From Inquilinus sp. (GTDB lineage Bacteria > Pseudomonadota > Alphaproteobacteria > DSM-16000 > Inquilinaceae), in the NCBI GenBank assembly GCA_013003675.1, contig JABDIP010000370.1:1-10951 (forward strand): DNA of 10,951 bases, read 5' to 3'. Positions 1 to 6,109 of this stretch are shown here, piece after piece; the first letter of the stretch is position 1; each line of letters starts with the position of its first letter. Below the pieces are notes generated by a model, which was given only the letters and a program-made list of their open reading frames with translations, had not been told where the DNA came from and searched no databases. Made by a program: the position numbers and the translations under genes.

Positions 1-339
1 CGGATTTGTTCGATGGACCTCGGTGCCGTGTTCCTTCGAACTCGCCGCCCGGCCGAGCTGGTCAGGCAGTTCACGGCGGCCAGTATGCGACGCCAATTAC
101 CACCATGGCAAGAGGCCACGCCCGCTCAGGTCTCGCTTTTCCTCGGCGGCCCGCGCTGTGATCGGGATCCGGCGGCCCGGCTACAACTTTTCGGCTTCGC
201 GCCGTGCCGTGCCGTGTCGTGAACGTGAATTGCGTGGCGGTTGAACTTGGTCGCGGACGAAGCGTACCGTTTCGCCGGGGAGCCGCGGATTAGGGTCATG
301 CCGCTCGCGGCGGTGAAAACGAACAGGGGGAGAAGACCC
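1..339. other. Leader region with no recognisable gene
   Basis: This stretch lies upstream of the acyl-CoA ligase. Short open frames exist on both strands, but their translations are Arg/Pro/Ser-rich, resemble no family I know, and look like chance frames in GC-rich DNA. The last 15 or so bases hold the purine-rich ribosome binding site of the ligase. The very start could be the tail of an upstream gene, but I cannot identify one. No convincing -35/-10 pair or terminator was seen. Confidence 0.5.
201..215. repeat. Short tandem repeat, GCCGT x3
   Basis: Three perfect GCCGT units in a row, followed by the near-copy GTCGT. It sits in apparently non-coding DNA about 125 bases before the ligase start. 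It is probably a chance or slippage-derived microrepeat; no function is implied. Confidence 0.5.
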
Positions 340-1968
340 ATGCGCGGATTGATGATGGATACGCCGCTGCTCATCTCGTCGATCCTGGAGCACGCGCGCG
401 GGGTATTTGCCGACCAGCAGATCGTGACACGCACGGTCGAGGGGCCGATCCACCGATACACTTATGCCGAGGCGCATGCCCGCGCTTGCCAGCTTGCCAA
501 TGCATTGGCCGGGCTGGGCGTCGGGCAAGGCGATCGGATCGCGACGATCGCCTGGAACACCCATCGCCATTTCGAGATCTACTTCGCCGTTTCCGGGATG
601 GGGTCGATCTGCCACACGATGAATCCGCGCCTGCACCCCAGCCAGGTCGCCTATATCGTAAACCACGCCGAAGACCGCGTTCTGTTCGTCGACCTTACCT
701 TCCTGCCATTTGTGGAGGCGGTCGCCGACAAGCTGCCAAGCGTGCGGCAGATCGTGGTGATGACCGACCGGGCGCACATGCCGGAGACGAAGCTTGCCGA
801 CATCCTCTGCTACGAGGATCTCGTCAACGGCCACTCCGATATCTACGACTGGCCGACCTTCGACGAGAACACCGCCTCGTCGCTCTGCTACACCTCCGGG
901 ACGACCGGGCATCCCAAGGGCGTCCTCTACAGCCACCGCTCGACGGTCTTGCATTCCTACGCCGTCTGTCTGCCCGACGTGATGCATCTGGCGGAGAGCG
1001 AAGCGTTCCTGCCCGTGGTCCCGATGTTCCACGTCAATGCTTGGGGGACGCCCTACGCGGCGCCGTTGTCCGGCGTCAAGCTAGTGATGCCGGGACCCGG
1101 CCTCGACGGCGCCAGTCTCACCGAACTGATGAACGCGGAAGAGGTGACGACGACCGCCGGCGTGCCGACCGTCTGGCTCGGCCTGTTGAACCACTGGCGG
1201 CAGCAGAAGACCAGTGTCCCGACGCTGAAGCGCCTGGTGGTCGGCGGTTCCGCCGTACCACGGTCGATGATCGAGATATTTCACGACGACTTCGGAATCG
1301 AGGTTCGCCACGCCTGGGGCATGACCGAGATGAGCCCGCTCGGCTCCGTCAATGTTCTCAAGTCGAGTTTGCGCGACGCGCCGGCGGAGCGGCGGTTCGA
1401 CGTTCTTTCCAAGCAGGGGCGGCCGATATTCGGTGTCCGGATGAAGATCGTCGATGAGCAGGACAAGCCTCTTCCGCATGACGGCAAGGCCTTCGGTACG
1501 TTGAAGGTGCAAGGGCCCTGGGTGTGCAGCAGCTACTACAAGCTCGACGAGTCGGAGGCCCACGATGCCGAGGGTTGGTTCGCCACCGGCGATGTCGCCA
1601 CCCTTGATGCCGACAGCTACATGGCCATCACCGACCGGGAGAAGGACCTGATCAAGTCGGGCGGCGAGTGGATCAGCTCGATCGACATCGAGAATCTGGC
1701 GATGAGTCATGTGCAGATCGCCCAGGCGGCGGTGGTCGGCATCGCCGACGTGAAATGGGGCGAGCGCCCGCTGCTGATCGTCGTCCCGGCCCCTGGAACC
1801 GCCCCGGCAAAGACCGAGCTGCTCAAGTTCTTCGAGGGCAAGATCGCCAAGTGGATGATCCCCGACGATGTGGTCTTCGTCGATTCGCTGCCGATCGGCG
1901 CCACCGGAAAAGTGCTGAAGGGCAAGCTGCGCGAGGAGTATGCCGACTACCAGCCGACGGGCCGGTGA
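340..1968 (+). CDS. Fatty acyl-CoA ligase, DmdB/AlkK-like (AMP-forming)
   Basis: A cytoplasmic ANL-superfamily enzyme of 542 residues, the usual family length, that activates a carboxylic acid to its CoA thioester through an acyl-adenylate. Visible motifs are the P-loop YTSGTTGHPKG (184-194), the A5 motif AWGMTEMSPLG with T329/E330, WFATGD with D418 that contacts the AMP ribose, the hinge region KDLIKSGGEWISSIDIEN, and the C-terminal GATGK with catalytic K524. The N-terminus (MRGLMMDTPLLISSIL) closely resembles what I recall of 3-methylmercaptopropionate-CoA ligase DmdB and of medium-chain AlkK-type ligases, so the substrate could be a medium-chain acid or methylmercaptopropionate. Sequence alone does not tell which. 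The start at 340 is chosen because AGGGGGAGAAG lies at 325-335 and because it matches the family N-terminus; in-frame starts at 241 (TTG) and 298 add unrelated residues. It stands alone upstream of the hyp cluster, about 300 bases away, and a functional link is unproven. Confidence 0.93.
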   Translation: MRGLMMDTPLLISSILEHARGVFADQQIVTRTVEGPIHRYTYAEAHARACQLANALAGLGVGQGDRIATIAWNTHRHFEIYFAVSGMGSICHTMNPRLHPSQVAYIVNHAEDRVLFVDLTFLPFVEAVADKLPSVRQIVVMTDRAHMPETKLADILCYEDLVNGHSDIYDWPTFDENTASSLCYTSGTTGHPKGVLYSHRSTVLHSYAVCLPDVMHLAESEAFLPVVPMFHVNAWGTPYAAPLSGVKLVMPGPGLDGASLTELMNAEEVTTTAGVPTVWLGLLNHWRQQKTSVPTLKRLVVGGSAVPRSMIEIFHDDFGIEVRHAWGMTEMSPLGSVNVLKSSLRDAPAERRFDVLSKQGRPIFGVRMKIVDEQDKPLPHDGKAFGTLKVQGPWVCSSYYKLDESEAHDAEGWFATGDVATLDADSYMAITDREKDLIKSGGEWISSIDIENLAMSHVQIAQAAVVGIADVKWGERPLLIVVPAPGTAPAKTELLKFFEGKIAKWMIPDDVVFVDSLPIGATGKVLKGKLREEYADYQPTGR

Positions 1969-1997
1969 CCGATCAGGCAAGCGGCGTGGCGAATCTG

Positions 1998-2015
1998 GCC
2001 GGCCGCCCCGCCGGC
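1998..2015. terminator. GC-rich hairpin after the acyl-CoA ligase (weak candidate)
   Basis: GCCGGC (1998-2003), a 6-base loop, then GCCGGC (2010-2015), about 30 bases past the ligase stop. The arms are complementary, but there is no T-run after them, and GCCGGC is common in DNA of this composition. At best it is a weak terminator or mRNA 3'-end structure. Confidence 0.25.
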
Positions 2016-2080
2016 GGCGATCCGGGTCAATGCCATGAGCGGCATGCTGGAGGCTGCCAAGGCGGGCATGGGGAGCGGAA

Positions 2081-2185
2081 ATGCCGGCCGAACCGGGGCT
2101 GGCCATCGTCGAAATGATCAACGCCGCCGCCGGCGGGAACCCCTCGGAAGTGCAACCCGTGGGCGAATTTCTTAACGGTCTTTAA
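2081..2185 (+). CDS. Possible small protein, 34 residues, unknown
   Basis: An ATG preceded by GGGAG (2071-2075, 5-base spacing) opens a frame of 34 codons ending in TAA. Most codons end in G or C, as in neighbouring genes. The product begins MPAEPGLAIVEMINAAAGG and is mildly acidic and partly hydrophobic, with no signal peptide or clear membrane helix. I recognise no family. It lies between the ligase and the hypC-like gene, and its last codons run into the AT-rich promoter-like patch. It may be a real small gene, the end of a decayed gene (the other frame just upstream also reads protein-like from about 2035), or chance. Confidence 0.3.
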   Translation: MPAEPGLAIVEMINAAAGGNPSEVQPVGEFLNGL

Positions 2186-2199
2186 GCAAAACATTTAAT
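2172..2199 (+). promoter_or_regulatory. Candidate promoter for the hypC-hypD-hypX cluster
   Basis: In a markedly AT-rich patch (about 2166-2222) of otherwise GC-rich DNA, TTAACG (2172-2177) and TTTAAT (2194-2199) are spaced by 16 bases and resemble sigma70 -35 and -10 boxes (4/6 and 5/6 matches). A second -10-like TACAAT lies at 2199-2204 but its spacing from the same -35 is too long. Transcription would begin near 2206, giving a leader of about 60 bases before the hypC-like start. I saw no sigma54 box and no FNR-type dyad. The call rests on composition and consensus matching only. Confidence 0.4.
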
Positions 2200-2252
2200 A
2201 CAATTTAGAGAAATATCCTTCAAGTTTGGATCGACCGACGGTTGTCGAATTT

Positions 2253-2260
2253 GGGGGGAA
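2253..2260 (+). promoter_or_regulatory. Ribosome binding site that fixes the hypC-like start
   Basis: GGGGGGAA lies 4 bases before the ATG at 2265. This matters because it supports an N-terminus of Met-Pro rather than the Met-Cys of normal HypC, and argues against the upstream TTG at 2226. Confidence 0.6.
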
Positions 2261-2264
2261 GCTC

Positions 2265-2513
2265 ATGCCACTGGTCAGAAGTGCCGACGTACTCGCCATC
2301 GATCGGAAAAGCGGCACGGCGATCGTCGAACTGGACGGTGGGAAGGCCGAGGTCTCTATCCTACTGCTGGACAAGGTCGGCTCCGGCGATCAGGTGCTAG
2401 TGCATCTCGGGTTCGCGTTGAGCCGGGTCGATCCCGCAGGGGCCACCGCAACGTTGGAACTGATCGCCAGCGAGGCGGCTCTGGACGGCGCCGACAAGGT
2501 GCTCGCCGCATGA
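2265..2513 (+). CDS. hypC: HypC-like hydrogenase maturation protein lacking Cys2
   Basis: HypC is a small chaperone that, with HypD, holds the iron atom on which the Fe(CO)(CN)2 group of [NiFe]-hydrogenases is built, then delivers it to the large subunit. This product has 82 residues, a normal HypC length. Its middle and end match the family beta-barrel: V9-x-x-I-D13, an AIVELDGGKAEVS strand pair, then QVLVHLGFALSRVD, where H47 corresponds to the conserved His of HypC. The N-terminus is odd. Families begin MCLAIPGKV, while this begins MPLVRSADV and aligns without gaps, so the invariant Cys2 that binds iron is Pro. A strong ribosome site supports this start, and the upstream in-frame TTG at 2226 also gives no Cys. 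The gene is first in the trio, and its TGA overlaps the hypD ATG (ATGA), implying translational coupling. It is a clear HypC-fold homologue whose function in normal iron binding is doubtful. Confidence 0.82.
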   Translation: MPLVRSADVLAIDRKSGTAIVELDGGKAEVSILLLDKVGSGDQVLVHLGFALSRVDPAGATATLELIASEAALDGADKVLAA

Positions 2514-3670
2514 TCGCGATCAGCGAATTTCGACGCGGTGATCTGGGCGAAGGATTGGTTGCCCGGCTCGCGCACGAGGCCGATCCCTCGCGGCATTATC
2601 GCCTGCTCGAAATCTGCGGCGGCCACGCGGCCACTGTGTTGCGCTATGGCCTCCAGGCGGGACTGCCGGCGAATATCGACCTGATCCACGGCCCCGCCTG
2701 TCCGGTCTGCTCGCTGCCGGCGCAACGCATCGACCAGGCGATCGAATTGGCCGAGCGACACGGTGCCATCCTCTGTACCTATGGCGATTTGTTGCAGGTT
2801 CCCGCCGTCGGCGGCCGGACGCTGATCGCGGCCAGGGCGGACGGCGCCGACATCCGACAGATCCGCTCGCCGCTCGAGGCCTTCGCCATCGCCCGCGCCG
2901 AACCGGCGCGCGACGTCGTGCTCTTCGCCTTCGGATTCGAGACGACTGCGGCGACGACCGCCGCCGCCGTGCAGCGGGCTCGGCAGGAGGGCGTCGGGAA
3001 CTTCACGGTCCTTTGCGCCCACCTGCTGACGACGGCGGCGCTCCAGGTGATCTTCGAAAACGCGCGGCCAGGCAGCGTGACCGGCGACACGGTCGACGGC
3101 GTCCTCGGGCCGGGCCATGTCGGCGGGCTTATCGGCAGCCGGCCATTCGCCTTCTTCGTCGAAGAGTACCAGAAACCGGTGGTGATGGCCGGACCGGAAC
3201 CGCTCGATGTGCTGCAGGCAGTGCTGATGCTGGTGCGGCAGATCAACGAAGGTCGTTTTACGCTGGAGAACCAGTTCGGTCGCGTGGCGACACCGGGCGG
3301 TAACTCGACGGCATTGGGCCTTCTGGCGACGGTGTTCGAGCCGCAGCGGGATGTCGTCTGGCGCGGGTGGGGTGCCGTGCCCTATGGCGGGCTCGGCTTG
3401 GCACCGGACTTCGCTGCCTTCGATGCCGAGATACGCCACGCCCTGTCTCCGGTTCATGCCGATTGTGAGCCGGCAGCCAAGGGCTCCGGCCTGTTGCGCG
3501 GGCTCAAGGCAGCGACCGCGTATCCCGCCGGAGGCGGACGGGACCGACCCGAAACACCGCTCGGTTCCTGCCTCGGCTTCGCCGAGGAGTTCTGCGGCGA
3601 GCATCGGAACTTCGGCCGCGATGGGCGGAATGGCGGCTTGACGGCGTCCGAGACTGCCGCCTGGACCTGA
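2510..3670 (+). CDS. hypD: HypD-like hydrogenase maturation protein, divergent
   Basis: HypD is the redox Fe-S scaffold on which, with HypC, CO and cyanide are attached to iron. This protein has 386 residues, near the usual 370-390. Retained are C36 in CGGH (36-39), the thiol pair C64/C67 in GPACPVC, the ILCTYGDLLQVP segment, FGFETTA, LGPGHVGGLIGSRPF and GPEPLDVLQAVLMLVRQ. Changed are the normal CGGHTH, here CGGHAA, and GPGCPVC, here GPACPVC. The C-terminal cysteine region that ligates the [4Fe-4S] cluster is normally CxCGEVLRG, then CPLFGxxC, then GxCMVSxEGxC. Here it reads DCEPAAKGSGLLRG with a single Cys (C319), has no cysteine in the CPLFG part, and keeps only C354 and C362. That leaves three cysteines, so a standard four-Cys cluster looks unlikely. 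It is translationally coupled to the HypC-like gene, with hypX 77 bases downstream. The family call is firm; normal activity is uncertain. Confidence 0.88.
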   Translation: MIAISEFRRGDLGEGLVARLAHEADPSRHYRLLEICGGHAATVLRYGLQAGLPANIDLIHGPACPVCSLPAQRIDQAIELAERHGAILCTYGDLLQVPAVGGRTLIAARADGADIRQIRSPLEAFAIARAEPARDVVLFAFGFETTAATTAAAVQRARQEGVGNFTVLCAHLLTTAALQVIFENARPGSVTGDTVDGVLGPGHVGGLIGSRPFAFFVEEYQKPVVMAGPEPLDVLQAVLMLVRQINEGRFTLENQFGRVATPGGNSTALGLLATVFEPQRDVVWRGWGAVPYGGLGLAPDFAAFDAEIRHALSPVHADCEPAAKGSGLLRGLKAATAYPAGGGRDRPETPLGSCLGFAEEFCGEHRNFGRDGRNGGLTASETAAWT

Positions 3671-3747
3671 ACGGCGACACCCTCCCTATCGCAACCGCCG
3701 GCCCATCGGCATCGGTCGGCGAAGAATTGTCCAAGGAACCTCGGCCC

Positions 3748-5466
3748 ATGCGCATCCTCTTCCTCGTCAGCGGCTTCAACGGTCTGGCTCAGCGCCTCCA
3801 TGTCGAGCTGACGCGGCGCGGCCACGATGTCGCCGTCGAACTGGATATCGACGACGCCACGACCCAGACGGCGGTTGAAGCGTTCCGGCCCGACCTGATC
3901 GTCGCGCCGTTTCTCAAGCGGGCGATTCCGGCGAGTATCTGGCGGCACACTCGCTGCCTGATCGTTCACCCGGGGATTCCCGGGGATAAGGGGCCGTCCT
4001 CGCTCGATTGGGCGATCCTCAACGGCGAGGAGCAGTGGGGAGTGACCGTTCTGCAGGCGGAGGCCAAGATGGACTCCGGCCCGATCTGGGCGGCCGGCGG
4101 TTTCCCCATGCGGCCGGCCAGCAAGTCGAGCCTCTACCGCAACGAGGTGACGGAGGCGGCCGTCGACGCCGTTCTTTCGGCGCTCGAACGGCTGGAGCGC
4201 GGCGAGGGGCCGCCGCCGGCGGCGGAGGTATGGACCGGCCCGCGGGGCATCGCGCGGCCGCCGGTGCGTCAGCTTGACCGGTCGATCGACTGGACCACCG
4301 ACGATACGGCGACCGTGCTGCGCAAGATCCGCAGCGCCGACGGCGCGCCGGGGGTCAAGGACAGCCTGTTCGGGCGCACCGTCTTCCTGACCGACGCCCG
4401 CCCGGCGGAGGGCTCGGCGGGCGAACCCGGCGCGATCGTCGCCCACAGCGGCCCCGCGGTCTGCCGCACTACGACCGATGGAGCGGTGTGGATCGGCCAC
4501 GCGCGCGACAAGGACGACCGCCATCCGTTCAAGCTGCCGGCGGTGCGGCTTTTCGCCGACATGCTCGATGGCGTGCCCGAGGTGCCGGTCGATGACCCGA
4601 AGGGCTATCGCGAGATCCGCTACGAAGAGCGCAACGGCGTCGGCACCCTGCATTTCGACTTCCACAACGGCGCCATGGGGACCGAGCAATGCGAGCGCCT
4701 GCTCGCCGCCTATCGCCGGGCGCAGAAGCGCGACACCAAGGTGATCGTGCTGGCTGGCGGACCGGAATGCTGGTCGAACGGCATCCATCTCAATCTGATC
4801 GAGGCCGCCGACAGTCCGGCCGGCGAATCCTGGCGCAACATCAACGCCATCGACGATTTGGCCGAGGCGATCATCACCACTGGCACGCACCTGACGGTCG
4901 CCGCGCTGCAGGGTGGCGCCGGGGCAGGCGGCGTGTTCCTCGCCCGTGCCGCCGACCAGGTCTGGCTGCGGTCCGGCATCGTGCTGATGCCGCACTACAA
5001 GGACATGGGCCACCTATACGGCTCGGAATTCTGGACCTATCTGCTGCCGCGCCATGCCGGCGAGGCCAATGCCGAGCGGATCGTCGAGCAGCGCCTGCCG
5101 ATGGGCGCCGAGGAAGCGGTCGCGTTGGGGCTGGCCGACGAGAGGTTCGATGGCCCGCGTGAGGCTTTCCTGGTGGAGGTGGCGGCCCGGGCCGAGGCGC
5201 TGGCCGCCGACGGGCACCTGGCCAAGCGGCTCGCCGACAAGCGTGCCGCCCGCGCCGCCGACGAGGCCGAGAAACCGCTGCGCCGCTATCGCAAGGAGGA
5301 GTTGGCCCGGATGCACGTGAACTTCTACGGGCCGAACCCCAGCTTTCACATTGCCCGCCACGCCTTCGTCCACAAGACGCCGAGGGCACGAACGCCGATC
5401 ACCATTGCCCGCCACCGCGACCGGCGGCTCGGGGAGGCCGCGGCGCCGGCCCGCAGGGCGTCGTAA
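3748..5466 (+). CDS. hypX: HypX (HoxX), CO-forming hydrogenase maturation enzyme
   Basis: HypX makes the carbon monoxide ligand of [NiFe]-hydrogenase under aerobic conditions. It moves the formyl group of N10-formyl-tetrahydrofolate to CoA and then decarbonylates formyl-CoA. The 572-residue length is typical. The N-terminal part (about 1-240) is a formyltransferase with VHPGIPGDKGPSSLDWAI containing H74, and GVTVLQAEAKMDSG containing D109. The C-terminal part (about 283-540) is an enoyl-CoA hydratase-like fold with LAGGPECWSNGIHLN (335-349), ESWRNINAIDDL, LQGGAGAGGVFLA (387-399) and PHYKDMGHLYGSEFW, in which Y417 and E427 have the same spacing as the Tyr/Glu pair I recall as important in Aquifex HypX. 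All key features look intact, in contrast to its two partners. The ATG at 3748 is preferred over the TTG at 3727 because AAGGAA lies at 3733-3738 and MRILFLVSGFNGL is the family start. It is third in the trio and ends 10 bases from the convergent DUF3775 gene. Confidence 0.95.
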   Translation: MRILFLVSGFNGLAQRLHVELTRRGHDVAVELDIDDATTQTAVEAFRPDLIVAPFLKRAIPASIWRHTRCLIVHPGIPGDKGPSSLDWAILNGEEQWGVTVLQAEAKMDSGPIWAAGGFPMRPASKSSLYRNEVTEAAVDAVLSALERLERGEGPPPAAEVWTGPRGIARPPVRQLDRSIDWTTDDTATVLRKIRSADGAPGVKDSLFGRTVFLTDARPAEGSAGEPGAIVAHSGPAVCRTTTDGAVWIGHARDKDDRHPFKLPAVRLFADMLDGVPEVPVDDPKGYREIRYEERNGVGTLHFDFHNGAMGTEQCERLLAAYRRAQKRDTKVIVLAGGPECWSNGIHLNLIEAADSPAGESWRNINAIDDLAEAIITTGTHLTVAALQGGAGAGGVFLARAADQVWLRSGIVLMPHYKDMGHLYGSEFWTYLLPRHAGEANAERIVEQRLPMGAEEAVALGLADERFDGPREAFLVEVAARAEALAADGHLAKRLADKRAARAADEAEKPLRRYRKEELARMHVNFYGPNPSFHIARHAFVHKTPRARTPITIARHRDRRLGEAAAPARRAS

Positions 5467-5476
5467 CGCTCCTGAT

Positions 5477-5881
5477 CTAAAGTCGGCCCGACTCGTACTC
5501 CTCGCAGGTATAGCCGAGCGCCGACAGGCCTTCCTCGAGATAGTCGCCGAGCAGCGGAATTCCGGTCAGGTATTCCGCCGTATGGTTGTTGTGGGCGTCG
5601 AGGGCGCCCGATACCGCCTCGGTCCATTGGGCGGCGGTGTAGTCGCCGCGGCCGGTCCAGACCAGGGCGACCAGTTCGACCTGCTCGTCGCGGTTCAACC
5701 CCTGGATCGCCGAGGTCAACTCGTCAAAGGTCGGATCGGCGGCGAAATCCTCCAGGATGTCGAGTTCGTCGTCGTCGGCCGGGTTGGAGCCCGGGTCGGG
5801 GGCGACAGGATCGACCTTCACGTCGAACTCGCGCGCCTTGACGATGATGTAGCAGACCTTTTCCGCGCTCAAATTATCCAT
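5477..5881 (-). CDS. DUF3775 family protein
   Basis: A 134-residue soluble, strongly acidic protein with no signal peptide, membrane segment or cysteine-based metal site; it has only two Cys (C10 and one near the C-terminus). It matches the DUF3775 family known mainly from alphaproteobacteria. The recognisable parts are LSAEKVCYIIVKAREFD at the start, GSNPADDDELDILED in the first half, LNRDEQVELVALVWTGRGDY in the middle and LLGDYLEEGLSALG near the end. The function of the family is unknown. The start is supported by AGGAAG about 6 bases upstream (complement of roughly 5888-5893). It is convergent with hypX, with only 10 bases between the stops, so transcripts probably overlap. Its promoter must lie in 5882-6109 unless it is co-transcribed with the thioredoxin/DsbD-like gene behind it. 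Confidence 0.88.
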   Translation of the reverse strand: MDNLSAEKVCYIIVKAREFDVKVDPVAPDPGSNPADDDELDILEDFAADPTFDELTSAIQGLNRDEQVELVALVWTGRGDYTAAQWTEAVSGALDAHNNHTAEYLTGIPLLGDYLEEGLSALGYTCEEYESGRL

Positions 5882-6109
5882 CGGTTGCTTCCTCGACGCT
5901 GTTTCTACTGCCCGCGGGCCCGGCTGCCAGTGGATATCGACGTCACCGCAGGGCGGTCAGTCAAGACACAATCGGTGTTCCGTCGATCTTGCTGCCTGTT
6001 CCCGCACATAGAAACCACTCTGTTTGTCCGGCCCGGAGACGCGATGGTCCTTGGTGGCTGGACACCTGACGATCCTGCGCTGCCGGAGCCGGCCGGCCAT
6101 TGAGGCAGG

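Noticed and set aside
241..339. Longer N-terminus for the acyl-CoA ligase from TTG 241 or ATG 298
   Set aside because: The added residues match nothing in the family. The strong ribosome site at 325-335 and the family-like MRGLMM start both favour 340.
2226..2264. Longer HypC-like protein from TTG 2226
   Set aside because: It would place the ribosome site GGGGGGAA inside the gene and break the gap-free match of the N-terminus to HypC. It also does not supply the missing cysteine.
2265..3670. hypC and hypD as simple pseudogenes
   Set aside because: Both frames are intact and full length, with good ribosome sites and coupling, and conserved motifs elsewhere are kept. The changes are at specific metal-site residues, not random breaks; loss of function remains possible but is not shown.
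3454..5013. Long minus-strand open frame (519 codons) opposite hypD and hypX
   Set aside because: Same shadow effect; the plus-strand genes are clearly real and the antisense product has no recognisable motif.
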